A stretch of DNA of 64,000 nt, taken from positions 1,240,001 through 1,304,000 of the forward strand of contig JAJGBQ010000007.1 in assembly GCA_022457065.1 (NCBI GenBank), written 5' to 3'. This DNA comes from Curvularia sp. ZM96 (taxonomy: Eukaryota > Ascomycota > Dothideomycetes > Pleosporales > Pleosporaceae). A model generated the notes under the pieces. The model was given only the letters and a program-made list of their open reading frames with translations, was not told where the DNA came from and ran no database searches. Both the position numbers and the translations under genes were made by a program. This document shows, piece by piece, positions 1-9,903 of this stretch (positions within the stretch are counted from its first letter, which is position 1; each line of letters begins with the position of its first letter).

Positions 1-1
1 T

Positions 2-160
2 AGCCCTTCAGCCACCAGCGGCGACTCTCCCAGCCCTACCGGCTCGTCCGGCGCCGCCGCCTCGAGCGCTGCTCCTCAGGGCGCTGCTGCTAACCTTGCC
101 GTCTACGGCACCTCTGCCCTTGCCGGTGGTCTCCTCGCCGTCTTCGGCTTGGCCTTGTAA
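2..160 (+). CDS. C-terminal end of a GPI-anchored, Ser/Ala-rich surface protein (5' partial)
   Basis: Only the last 52 codons are inside the window; the frame is open from base 2 to the TAA at 158-160. The visible tail is low-complexity Ser/Pro/Thr/Gly/Ala, followed by a small-residue stretch and a C-terminal hydrophobic segment ending AGGLLAVFGLAL. A Ser/Thr-rich stem, small residues and a terminal hydrophobic tail with no charged end is the usual layout of a fungal GPI-anchor signal, so the protein probably sits on the plasma membrane or in the wall. The catalytic or binding part lies outside the window, so the family cannot be named. Many secreted fungal proteins (CFEM proteins, lytic polysaccharide monooxygenase-like proteins, wall glucanases) end this way. 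Confidence 0.7.
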   Translation, partial: SPSATSGDSPSPTGSSGAAASSAAPQGAAANLAVYGTSALAGGLLAVFGLAL

Positions 161-1113
161 AGCAATACCATACCAAAAGGGTCGCGGGCCGGTCCCTGTT
201 GGACGGTGACGAGAGGGCCTTGGGTTACTGCTATCAGCACGAGATGTGGACTTTGGGGTGAAGGAGGATCATCTTCGGCAGCTTCTTAGCGTTGGCGTTT
301 CATGGCTTTGGCTGTTATCTTTGCGGATTTTCTTGTTCATCACTGCTGATGGAGGGTGTGGTGCCTCTCGGAGGATACTTAATGCGATGTTTTATGAAAG
401 AACACACGACTTGTAATACCCCAATACTACCAATACTGCCCCTGTTACTCTCCCTGTTGTCTGTGCTGCCAAGACTTGCAAGTTCATAATGCGCACGTTG
501 TACTAGTAGTGCCCGGCCGGCGGTACTCGATGTTGGTCCTGGTGGTCGGTCAGGCGTGCGGCTCCTCGAATGCAATTGGCTGTCGAGCCTGCATGCTTTG
601 TTGATCCACGAACGCCCCAAAATCCGACTTGCTGATCCATGCACATGACGCAAATGGACCGAGATCCCCTCCAGCCTATCAACCCTATCTACGTATGTAT
701 GTAAGCCGCTTGACGCCCACGCTCGATATCTTGCTGCCAAGCAAAGTTCCACTGTCAAACCCCCTCACCGCCAACCTTGGGACGTTGGCCAAAGCAGCCA
801 TTGAAGCTTCCGGCGACGCCGCATCACGAGCTGCCGAGGTCAGTCTTGTGATCCCAACGGGTATGCTGTGATGGCATATAAACTGCTGTGCAGCTAGAAG
901 CTTCTTTTTCATGTCTTCATACTGACTGCGTGCGCGCATCATAGGAACCCGCAAAAAGTGGCCCTCTGCAAATTTAGGGGCCTATTCACTCTCGCTTCCT
1001 CCTTGTCTTGCTGCGTCACTCAACACCTGCGAATCCCGCAAAAACACGCCGCCGTGTCGAGTCGCCTCTTCTCCAGCAAAACTTTGCACAGAAAAGGACA
1101 TACCTATAACACA
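161..1113. other. intergenic region, promoter side of the glycerol-3-phosphate dehydrogenase gene
   Basis: No supported gene. The short open frames on both strands here look like chance. It holds the 3' flank of the GPI-anchored protein gene and the upstream region of the dehydrogenase gene. The last roughly 150 bases are pyrimidine- and A-rich, as expected of a 5' leader. Confidence 0.6.
666..980. promoter_or_regulatory. three STRE-like pentamers upstream of glycerol-3-phosphate dehydrogenase
   Basis: CCCCT at 666-670 and 761-765 and AGGGG at 976-980 lie 130-450 bases before the ATG at 1114. CCCCT/AGGGG is the stress response element bound by Msn2/Msn4 in yeast, where GPD1 is a stress-induced gene. 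A pentamer on either strand is expected about once in 500 bases by chance, so three in this stretch is suggestive only. Confidence 0.3.
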
Positions 1114-2456
1114 ATGGCGTCTCTCTCTGCTGGTCGCAAGCACAAGGTCACAGTGGTTGGCTCAGGTAACTGGTATGTAGCATTTGGCACCTATGGCTTG
1201 TCCTTGCAAACTCGGAGACATGGAGTAGGCGGCATAGAGCATTGGCTGACTGGTATTGCAGGGGCACCACTATGGCCAAACTAGTCGCCGAGAACGTCAA
1301 GGAGAACCCGACTCTGTTCGAGGAAACCGTACAGATGTGGGTGTTCGAGGAAGAGTACACGATTCCGAAAGACTCGCGCCACTACACCGGCGAGGATAAG
1401 CCTGAGAAGCTGTCCCAGATCATCAACAGGGTTCACGAGAACGTCAAATACCTCCCCAACATCACCCTCCCTTCCAACGTCATTGCCAACCCCGATCTCC
1501 CCGACTCGTGCAAAGACTCTACCATGCTCATTTTCGTGCTACCCCACCAGTTCATCGCGCGTTCATGCCAGCAACTGGTCGGAAAGATTCTTCCCTATGC
1601 GCGAGCAATCTGCTGTACAAAAGGTGTCGATGTCAGTGAGAAGGGTATTCGCTTGATGTCGGAGACCATTGGCATGACGCTCAACATATACTGTGGTGCT
1701 CTTTCAGGCGCAAACATTGCATCTGAGATTGCCCAGGAGAAATACTCGGAGACGACCGTGGCATACGACCCCCCGCCGATGGACTCGCGCCATCCCACAC
1801 CAAGGGGCTCACCAAGTGCGTCCCAGGTTGACCTCACTACTCATGTCGATCTCATCGACCCCAGCAAGCAGCAACCCAGCAAGCGTTCTGCGCATCTGAC
1901 TGCTCTACCCAATGAGTATCCGCCACTGTCACACGAAAACGTTCGTAAACTCTTCCACCGCCCTTACTTTCACGTACATATCGTCAACGACGTGGCTGGT
2001 GTCTCGCTTGGCGGTGCTCTCAAGAACATCATCGCCCTTGCAGCAGGCTTTGTAGACGGCCTGGGATGGGGAGACAACGCCAAGGCCGCGGTCATGCGCG
2101 TTGGTATTCTGGAAATGGTCCGATTCGGCAAGGCCTTCTTCGGAGAGAGTGCGCGCACCAGTACTTTCACCGAAGAAAGCTGTGGTGTTGCCGACGTAGT
2201 AACGTCGTGCATGGGTGGACGAAACTTCCGCTGCGCAAAGATGGCGGTCGAGCGCGGCAAGCCCATCAACGAGATTGAGCAGACGGAGCTCAATGGCCAG
2301 AAACTGCAAGGCACTAGCACTGCATATGAAGTCAATGAATTCCTCAAGGCCGAGGGCATGGAAGACGAGTTCCCGCTCTTCACCGCAGTCTACAATATCC
2401 TCGAGGGAAAGAACAAGCCTGAGGATATTCCCCAGCTCATCGAGAAGAAGCCGTAG
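1114..2456 (+). CDS. GPD1: NAD-dependent glycerol-3-phosphate dehydrogenase
   Basis: Reduces dihydroxyacetone phosphate to glycerol-3-phosphate with NADH; in fungi it feeds glycerol (osmolyte) and glycerolipid synthesis in the cytosol. Exons 1114-1172 and 1262-2456 (intron 1173-1261, GTATGT...TTGCAG) give 417 residues. The intron splits the Trp codon of the Rossmann motif GSGNWGTTMAK (about residues 17-27); without splicing the motif is broken, which confirms the junction. Further family marks are VAGVSLGGALKNIIALAAGF with the catalytic Lys, GLGWGDNAKAAVMR, and EESCGVADVVTSCMGGRN with the substrate-loop Arg-Asn. About 50 polar residues (around 180-230, Pro/Ser-rich) interrupt the fold between two conserved blocks, an insertion also found in other filamentous fungi. 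The open frame extends upstream of 1114, but only from a GTG, so ATG 1114 is chosen. Confidence 0.95.
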
Positions 2457-3454
2457 ATGGTACAACGCGTTTCTGGGCTAGGAGAATGGCGGATAGCGAC
2501 ACGTATAAACCCACGATTACATTCACATGCGAATACCCCTTCAGGTAGAATATATCTATATTAACGCAAACCGACATCATGGTACTTATCTCTGTGCGGC
2601 CACGCTAACCCACTCGTGGGCGTTTGTTTCTCAACATTTCTAAGCGGTGCGCCCAATTTACTGCTTTCGGCATGCATATAGGCGACTTGGAATACAACCG
2701 AGTCATATGCTGACAGAGGAACAAGCACGCAAGTCGGAGTTAAGACAAGGCGGTAACAGTCTTGGCAGGATCGACAGTTCACGGATCTGCCCGCAGAAGA
2801 GAAAATCCATGCCAGGATGCATGCCATGGCATTGGTAGAAACATCTGCATCGGCTTGACATCCATACATAGAGGGGACCCGCTCCTTTTCCCGATTTCTA
2901 ATAACGGTTGTCTGCAGGCTACATGTACACGCGTGTCAATTTAAACTAATTGATCCACCTTACAAGAGCGAAAAGCGACTCGTGTTGGCGCCAAGGATAT
3001 GCAGGGTCATCTTACTGTGCGGGAATCCTTCACCATCTTTTTTCAGGCAGCATTGATTGGTAATGCGCAAAAAATGGGTCTGCAACGCTGTGTCGGAGTT
3101 GGTTGTGAGGTACATCGGTGTGTAGAGTGGATGCATGTCGCCCTTTAGCCCCTCGGCAAGGCAAGTAAATCGTGGACCCCAATCTCAGGCATGACGACAT
3201 CCGTGCTTATCTCCGTTGCCTCCTTCTGCTTAATGGATTTTTTTTGGCCTGAGGTCCACTGAGGTGCTATACATTGTTTCATTACCCATCATTATGACCC
3301 CCAGCCTACTTCTGTCAGTACTCCTCTGCCACAAGTGTGCTCCTAGCCAATCTTTTTCTTGATCTCCTTCGCTGCATTTCTGCAGACTCACTTCTTTCTT
3401 CTGTCCTTCATACAACTACTTGATTACAAATTTGTTTCATCATAGGCTGGGAAA
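2457..3454. other. intergenic region upstream of the ABC transporter gene
   Basis: Nearly 1 kb without a supported gene. It holds the 3' end of the dehydrogenase transcript and the promoter and leader of the ABC transporter. The final 150 bases are CT-rich (fungal leader style). I see no clear PDR-element palindrome. Confidence 0.6.
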
Positions 3455-6400
3455 ATGTGGGGTTCCTCACTCCCACCCTCAGAAAGAGATAACAGGCGGA
3501 ATCCATGGCACGACGATGATTATCTTCGCGATGGTGGAGAAGAAGTAGTAACTCCTGAAACTCCGAGTGAGGAGAGCAGTCCTGACCGTGAGCGTCTTCA
3601 GCGGTCGGGAACATGGGGCGAACGCGATGCCGGAAAGCTAGACTCAAAAACTGCGGCAGAAGATCTGGAGGTGCTGCGAGAAGAGCTTGCTTCACTTTCT
3701 CGGTCACGGTCACACGGCGCACAGTCCCATCGATCAGATGCTGTGTCCCGGACTCTTAGTAGGATCAGTACTCGCCAGACCCACCGCCGGGATTCCATTG
3801 CACGCGCAGAAGAAGGCACAAGTGACGCTGAGGACGACAAGCCCGGTGACATTGGAGCTGCCATTGCAGGTGAAAAGGAAGATGACTTTGAGCTTGGCCA
3901 ATTCATGCGCGAAGGTCACTTTGAGAAGCGCAAGAATGGCCAATCAGCCAAGAAAGTCGGTGTCGTGTACAAGAATCTCACCGTCAAAGGCATAGGATCG
4001 ACTGCTTCGTTCGCGAGAACCCTCCCTGATGCCATCCTGGGAACGTTTGGACCCGACCTTTACCGCATCGTATCCAACCTGGTTCCAGCATTCAAGTTTG
4101 GAAAGGATAAGCAAATGCGGACGCTGATCCATGATTTCTCTGGAGTTGTCAAGGACGGAGAGATGATGCTGGTGCTGGGACGACCTGGATCTGGTTGTTC
4201 GACTTTCCTGAAGGCAATTGCCAACAACCGAGAAAGTTACGCTTCGGTTGAAGGCGAGGTTTCCTATGGTGGAATCCCTGCCGACAAACAGAAGAAGTAC
4301 TTTAGGGGCGAGGTCAATTATAATCCCGAGGACGACTCGCATATGGCCGACTTGAACGTGTGGCAGACGCTGAAGTTTGCGCTCACCAACAAGACCAAGA
4401 AGAATGAGAAACACGAGATTCCAATCATTCTCGAAGCACTCCTCAAGGTCTTTGGTATATCCCACACAAAGTACACCAAAGTCGGAGACGAGTATGTTCG
4501 CGGTGTCAGTGGAGGCGAACGCAAGCGTGTCTCCATTGCCGAAACTCTCGCAACCAAGAGCACGGTTACCTGCTGGGACAATAGTACAAGAGGCCTCGAT
4601 GCAAGTACTGCTCTTGACTACGCCAAGTCGCTACGCATCATGACCGATATGAGTAATCGAACCACGCTTGTCACCCTGTATCAAGCAGGCGAAGGCATCT
4701 ACGAAGTCATGGACAAGGTCATGGTCATCGATGCTGGCCGATGCATCTACCAGGGCCCAGCACGCGCCGCAAAGCAGTACTTCATCGACCTTGGCTTTCA
4801 GTGCCCAGAGCGCCAGACTACTGCCGATTTTCTAACCGCAGTCACGGACCCTAAGGAGCGCCAGTTCCGACCTGGGTTCGAAGACAAGGCCCCCAAGACG
4901 TCGGAAGAGCTTGAGAAGGCTTTCCGTGAGAGTGAGGCGTACAAGAGTGTCTTGAGGGAGATACAGGAGTACGAGGCCGAACTGGAGCGAAGTGGATATT
5001 CCGACGCTAAGGAGTTTGAGGGAGCTGTCCGCGAGAGCAAGAGCAAGACGGTGCGCAAGAAGTCGCCTTTTACCGTCTCCTTTGTCCGCCAGGTCCTCGC
5101 TTGTACCCAGCGAGAGTTTTGGTTAACCTGGGGCGACAAAACGACCCTTTACACCAAGTTCTTCATCATCATCTCCAACAGTCTTATCGTCGGTTCGCTG
5201 TTCTACGGCCAAGCTATGGATACCTCTGGTGCCTTTACCCGCGGTGGTTCTGGTTTCTTCTCTATTCTCTTCCTGGGCTGGCTCCAGCTGTCTGAGCTCA
5301 TGAAGGCTGTCTCGGGACGCAACGTCGTCAAGCGCCACGAAGACTATGCTTTCTACCGTCCCAGTGCGGTAGTTATTGCACGCGTAGTACAGGATCTCCC
5401 GTTGCTCCTGGCGCAGGTCATCCCCTTTTCCGTCGCCATGTACTTCATGACTGGCCTCGACGTCGACGTGTCCAAGTTCTTCATCTACTTCCTCTTCATC
5501 TACGTCACCACCTTTTGCATTACTTCGCTGTACCGTATGTTTGCAGCCTTGTCACCGACGATCGACGACGCAGTGAGATTTGCAGGTATAGCGCTCAACT
5601 TGCTGATTATCTACACCGGCTATGTCATTCCCAGGCCGCAACTGCTGAATGACTACATCTGGTTCGGATGGATCTACTGGATCAACCCCGCGGCTTACTC
5701 ATTCGAAGCTGTTCTTTCCAACGAGTTCTCCGACCGGATCATGGATTGTGCTCCTAGCCAGTTGGTACCCCAGGGCCCCGGCGTTGATCCAGCATACCAG
5801 GGATGCAGTGTGACAGGTGCACCACCAAACTCGAATCAGGTGCCGGGTTCCGACTATCTCCAGGTGTCGTTTAACTACTCGCGATCAAACCTCTGGCGCA
5901 ACTTTGGTGTCGTCATAGCCTTCTCTGTGCTGTACCTGTTGGTGACAGTGATCGCGACCGAGACGGTATCCTTTGCGCAGACCGGTGGAGGTGCATTGGT
6001 CTTTGCAAAGACCAAGCGTGCGAAGAAGACTATTCAGGAAGATCGTCCTGTCGACGAGGAGAAGGTGACGGCTGGCGAGTCGACAGCTAGCACCAACACT
6101 ACTGCCCAGGGTGAAGAAGAGGCACTGGAGTCCATCTCGAGTAGCGAAAGCGTCTTTACCTGGAAGGATGTCGAGTATACTGTTCCATACCAGGGCGGTG
6201 AACGTAAGCTTCTTAACAAGGTCAACGGATACGCAAAACCTGGTGTTATGATTGCGCTTGTGGGTGCCTCGGGTGCAGGCAAGTCGACTTTGCTCAACAC
6301 TCTGTCGCAGAGACAGACTATGGGAGTGGTTTCAGGAGAATTTCTGGTCGATGGCAAGGATCTTGGTAAGGCTTTCCAACGAGGTACTGGTTTCTGTGAG

Positions 6401-8128
6401 CAAATGGATCTGCACGACGGCACGGCGACAATCCGCGAGGCTCTCGAGTTCTCTGCCCTGTTGAGACAGGACAGGAAGACCCCCAAGCAAGAGAAGCTCA
6501 ATTACGTTAACAAGATTATCGACCTCCTTGAGCTTCAGGATATGCAAGATGCGCTAGTCTCGAGCTTGGGTGTCGAACAGAAGAAGCGTCTGACTATCGG
6601 TGTTGAGCTGGCAGCGAAACCCTCGCTCTTGCTTTTCCTCGACGAACCTACCAGTGGACTCGACAGCAATTCTGCATACTCCATTGTCCAGTTTCTGAAG
6701 AAGCTTGCACAAGCAGGCCAGGCTATTTTATGCACTATCCACCAGCCCAGCAGTGTGCTGATCCAACAATTCGACATGATCCTCGCCCTCAACCCCGGCG
6801 GCAACACTTTCTACTTTGGCCCTGTAGGTGAGAACGGCAAGGACGTTATCAAGTACTTTGGCGACCGCGGCGTACAATGTCCTCCCAACAAGAACGTAGC
6901 CGAATTCGTGCTCGAAACCGCCGCCAAACCTGCCAAACGCAAAGACGGCAGCAAGATCGACTGGAACGAAGAATGGCTCAAGTCCGACAACAACGTGCAG
7001 GTGATTGAAGAGATCGAGCGCATCAAGAGTTCACGCAGTAAAATTGTATCTGAGACGCACAAAGCCGGCGATGTGGAAGAAGAATTTGAATTCGCCGCCT
7101 CGACATGGCAGCAAACGATCCTCCTCACCAAGCGCACATTTACTCAGTACTGGCGCGACCCTTCGTACTTATACGGCAAACTCTTCGTCGCCGTCATCAT
7201 CGGCATCTTCAACGGCTTCACCTTCTGGCAACTCGGCTACAGCGTCGGCGACCTTCAAAACCGCATGTTCACCGCCTTCCTCATCATCCTGATCCCCCCG
7301 ACCATCGTCAACGGCGTCGTGCCCAAATTCTACTCTAACATGGCCCTCTGGCAAGCCCGCGAACTCCCCTCTCGAATCTACGGCTGGGTCGCCTTCACCA
7401 CCGCACAAGTCGTTGCCGAAATCCCCATGGCCATCGTCTCAAGCGTCATCTACTTCCTCCTCTGGTACTTCCCCTCTGGCCTACCAACCGATAGCTCGAC
7501 CTCCGGCTACGTCTTCCTTATGACGATGCTCTTCTTCCTCTTCATTTCCTCCTGGGGCCAATGGATCTGCGCCTTCGCGCCCTCCTTCACCGTAATCTCA
7601 AACGTCCTGCCTTTCTTCTTCGTCATGTTCGGTCTCTTCAACGGCGTCGTTCGCCCTTACGAAATGATGCCCGTCTTCTGGAAATACTGGATGTACTACG
7701 TCAATCCGTCGACCTACTGGATCGGCGGCGTCCTAGCTGCGACGCTAAACGGCATCCCGGTTCGCTGCCTGGAGACCGAAACGGCGGTGTTTAATCCTCC
7801 GCCTGGTGCGTCGTGTGGAGAGTATGCGGGCGCCTTTGCAGATGGTGCGCCGGGTTATCTACTTAACTCCCAGGCGACCGAGGCGTGCCAGTATTGTCCG
7901 TATAGCGTTGGCAACGATTACCTGGCCTCGCTGAATATCGATGCGGGCGACAAGTGGCGCGATTTCGGCATCTTTCTGGCGTTTTGTGTGAGTAATTGGG
8001 CGCTGGTGTATTTCTTTGTGTGGAGCGTGAGAATCAAGGGGTGGAGCTTTGGACTGGGGAAGGTGTTTGGAGCGCTAGGGAAGGGTGCTAAGCGCGTGAA
8101 GGGGTTGGTTGGGGGAAACAAGGCGTGA
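3455..8128 (+). CDS. full-size PDR-type (ABC-G) multidrug ABC transporter
   Basis: A single exon of 1557 residues in the reverse order (NBD-TMD)2 of fungal pleiotropic drug resistance pumps in the plasma membrane, which export azoles, plant defence compounds and other lipophilic toxicants using ATP. NBD1 has the atypical Walker A GRPGSGCST (about 242-250, Cys in place of the Lys), signature VSGGERKRVS (about 351) and CWDNSTRGLD (about 371). NBD2 has a canonical Walker A GASGAGKST (about 936), a degenerate signature LGVEQKKRLTIG (about 1037) and Walker B LLFLDEPTSGLD (about 1058). This complementary asymmetry is normal for the PDR family. Two blocks of about six membrane helices follow the NBDs (about 560-840 and 1240-1530), the second with a large Cys-containing extracellular loop (VRCLETE...GASCGEY...CQYCPY). 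The N-terminal 150 residues are polar and disordered. Its substrate cannot be read from sequence. Confidence 0.96.
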   Translation: MWGSSLPPSERDNRRNPWHDDDYLRDGGEEVVTPETPSEESSPDRERLQRSGTWGERDAGKLDSKTAAEDLEVLREELASLSRSRSHGAQSHRSDAVSRTLSRISTRQTHRRDSIARAEEGTSDAEDDKPGDIGAAIAGEKEDDFELGQFMREGHFEKRKNGQSAKKVGVVYKNLTVKGIGSTASFARTLPDAILGTFGPDLYRIVSNLVPAFKFGKDKQMRTLIHDFSGVVKDGEMMLVLGRPGSGCSTFLKAIANNRESYASVEGEVSYGGIPADKQKKYFRGEVNYNPEDDSHMADLNVWQTLKFALTNKTKKNEKHEIPIILEALLKVFGISHTKYTKVGDEYVRGVSGGERKRVSIAETLATKSTVTCWDNSTRGLDASTALDYAKSLRIMTDMSNRTTLVTLYQAGEGIYEVMDKVMVIDAGRCIYQGPARAAKQYFIDLGFQCPERQTTADFLTAVTDPKERQFRPGFEDKAPKTSEELEKAFRESEAYKSVLREIQEYEAELERSGYSDAKEFEGAVRESKSKTVRKKSPFTVSFVRQVLACTQREFWLTWGDKTTLYTKFFIIISNSLIVGSLFYGQAMDTSGAFTRGGSGFFSILFLGWLQLSELMKAVSGRNVVKRHEDYAFYRPSAVVIARVVQDLPLLLAQVIPFSVAMYFMTGLDVDVSKFFIYFLFIYVTTFCITSLYRMFAALSPTIDDAVRFAGIALNLLIIYTGYVIPRPQLLNDYIWFGWIYWINPAAYSFEAVLSNEFSDRIMDCAPSQLVPQGPGVDPAYQGCSVTGAPPNSNQVPGSDYLQVSFNYSRSNLWRNFGVVIAFSVLYLLVTVIATETVSFAQTGGGALVFAKTKRAKKTIQEDRPVDEEKVTAGESTASTNTTAQGEEEALESISSSESVFTWKDVEYTVPYQGGERKLLNKVNGYAKPGVMIALVGASGAGKSTLLNTLSQRQTMGVVSGEFLVDGKDLGKAFQRGTGFCEQMDLHDGTATIREALEFSALLRQDRKTPKQEKLNYVNKIIDLLELQDMQDALVSSLGVEQKKRLTIGVELAAKPSLLLFLDEPTSGLDSNSAYSIVQFLKKLAQAGQAILCTIHQPSSVLIQQFDMILALNPGGNTFYFGPVGENGKDVIKYFGDRGVQCPPNKNVAEFVLETAAKPAKRKDGSKIDWNEEWLKSDNNVQVIEEIERIKSSRSKIVSETHKAGDVEEEFEFAASTWQQTILLTKRTFTQYWRDPSYLYGKLFVAVIIGIFNGFTFWQLGYSVGDLQNRMFTAFLIILIPPTIVNGVVPKFYSNMALWQARELPSRIYGWVAFTTAQVVAEIPMAIVSSVIYFLLWYFPSGLPTDSSTSGYVFLMTMLFFLFISSWGQWICAFAPSFTVISNVLPFFFVMFGLFNGVVRPYEMMPVFWKYWMYYVNPSTYWIGGVLAATLNGIPVRCLETETAVFNPPPGASCGEYAGAFADGAPGYLLNSQATEACQYCPYSVGNDYLASLNIDAGDKWRDFGIFLAFCVSNWALVYFFVWSVRIKGWSFGLGKVFGALGKGAKRVKGLVGGNKA

Positions 8129-8567
8129 GGAAAGTTCTTTTTTTGTGTGTGGACATTCGAATGAAATAGGGGTGGTATCTGGTCAAGTACATAGCTCAAC
8201 ATAGAAACAATAGTAATTTTCATTTCAAGACATGTATTATTTATCAACAGAATGACTGTACCGTCGCCTCTTTATATTTGGACAGTGTTGTCTTTTTGAA
8301 CAAAAGCCGTCGTGGTATAGGGCATTCCATGTTCACGCGCACAAGAGTGGATATGAGTAAATCGTAAATTGCTTTCTATCTCACGACGTAGCGCGAGCCC
8401 ATCGTCTTCCAATCGTCATCAAGTTATGTCAGATGGTATTTTGATTGCCTGCCATGTCCCCAGTCCCTTTTCTCCTTGAACGCCGTGTAAATGCCGGATA
8501 TCGCTTTTCTGCCTTGCTGCGGTGCGAATGCTTCCTTTGAATAGGTCAATTCCTTCTTTCTTTCTCT
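8129..8567. other. convergent intergenic region between the ABC transporter and PNO1
   Basis: The 3' flanks of two genes that face each other. Short chance open frames only; AT-rich stretches suit 3' ends. Confidence 0.6.
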
Positions 8568-9586
8568 CTAAAACCTCTCCTTCATCCTGCCTGCAACGGT
8601 TCGCAGGTTGCCGTATACTTTGCTGGGGTTTTGTCCCAGGATCAAACTGACAATGGACTCGCGGGCAATGTGAATGTTCTTGAAGCCGCCGAGGATGTGG
8701 ATCTTTTGGTCTGCGAGAACGACTGGTGCTTGTTAGAACCCAAATGGAACTGGAAGCAGGGTGGATGCGAACCTCTTGTTCTACTGGCGTTTTCAATGGC
8801 GAATTTTGTCTTGCCGTCCTTGCCAGCGATACGGCCGATTGCTCGGCTGAGATGTTCGCCTGTAAGTGATTTTACGTCCTGGGGTATGGAGTTAGTGAAC
8901 GTGTTGGAGGAACACAATTGGTGATAAGTACCTTGATTTCAAAAGTTTCAATGTACAGGTCATCCAGCCTCAGTAGCTAAAAAAAACATTAGCTCCTTGT
9001 CATTCAAGTGGAATCGTGTGGGCATACCGCAATCGCATCGTCTGTGTCGAAACCCAGAGTAAAAGCCTTAACACTGCAGAAAGTCAGTATGTGCCCGTAG
9101 TTTGCATGGAGAGCCCCGCTCGAAGCAAGACATCGCCTGTCGAATTGGCTTCACGTACAAGTCCTCTCCCTTCTGGAGTGCGCCCGTATCGGTGGTGGCG
9201 TTCGAGGTGCGCAGCTCAACGCTCTTGCTCTTTATGTTCATGCGGACTTGCAGCTTGAGGTGCTCGACCAGAGGAGGGTAGATCTTGGGCCACGAGTTCT
9301 TGAGCGGAGTCATTCTGTGCGGCGGAATGGGCACCTTGCGCTGCTCACGGCGGAAAGCGAGCGGTATCGACTTGGCGGCGGGGAACTTTGGCTTGCCGCT
9401 CTCGTCCACCATGGGCATGTCTTCAGCGGGCGCCTCTGGGGCCGTTTGCGCAGCATCGACCGGGTCGATACTCATGGAGATCAGGTCGCCGTCGGATTCG
9501 GTGGGCAGTGGGACAGACTCGGCCTCCATGGTGACATTGTCGGCGAACTCGTCGGGGCGGCGCTGTAGGGCGGTGGGGGCAGGCAT
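8568..9586 (-). CDS. PNO1: Pno1/Dim2, KH-domain factor of 40S ribosome maturation
   Basis: RNA-binding partner of the endonuclease Nob1 in pre-40S particles; needed for cleavage of 20S pre-rRNA to 18S. Five exons on the minus strand: 9586-9159, 9073-9028, 8976-8932, 8878-8773 and 8722-8568, giving 259 residues (yeast 274). The joined protein reads through the family landmarks: KVPIPPHRMTPLK and NSWPKIYPPLVEHLKLQ, then TDTGALQKGEDFVKAFTLGF across the first junction, LLRLDDLYIETFEIK as a complete 45-nt exon, and the KH core SLTGEHLSRAIGRIAGKDGK before the C-terminal YGNLRTVAGRMKERF. The ATG at 9586 (MPAPTALQRR) is chosen because upstream in-frame sequence is unlike the family. It is head-to-head with the MDM31-like gene, 317 bases apart. 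The N-terminal 100 residues are acidic and Pro/Ala-rich, probably disordered. Confidence 0.95.
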
Positions 9587-9903
9587 GTTGCGCTTGGTGG
9601 TGTTTTTGTATACGTCGTATGTGCTGTGGTCGAACTGAGAGTTGTCGAGTCGCAGGTGGTGTTGTCGGGCGCGGCCTGTGAAGATGTGGGGCGTGTTCAA
9701 GAAATTTGGAGAGGCGATGCTGGTGGGCGGCCGAGAAGGGACTAGCGGCACAATGTCGCTGCCCGCCGCCTTCTTTTGCGGGCGAATGCGAGGCGTCAAA
9801 TAGAATGACGTGAACAACCATCCCTCTTGGCCCGTCTCGTCGCCCTGCCCGCACCGCAATTCCTCCTCCTGCGACCGTCGACAATGTGCCCGCCGCGCTT
9901 ATC
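9587..9903. promoter_or_regulatory. shared divergent promoter of PNO1 and the MDM31-like gene
   Basis: 317 bases between two start codons that point away from each other, so it must carry both promoters. An eight-codon upstream frame (ATG 9884, TGA 9905-9907) ends overlapping the MDM31 start codon. No named element is evident. Confidence 0.55.

Noticed and set aside
958..1284. Longer glycerol-3-phosphate dehydrogenase frame starting before 1114
   Set aside because: It begins at a GTG, reads through the intron and breaks the GSGNWG motif; the ATG at 1114 with splicing restores the family sequence.
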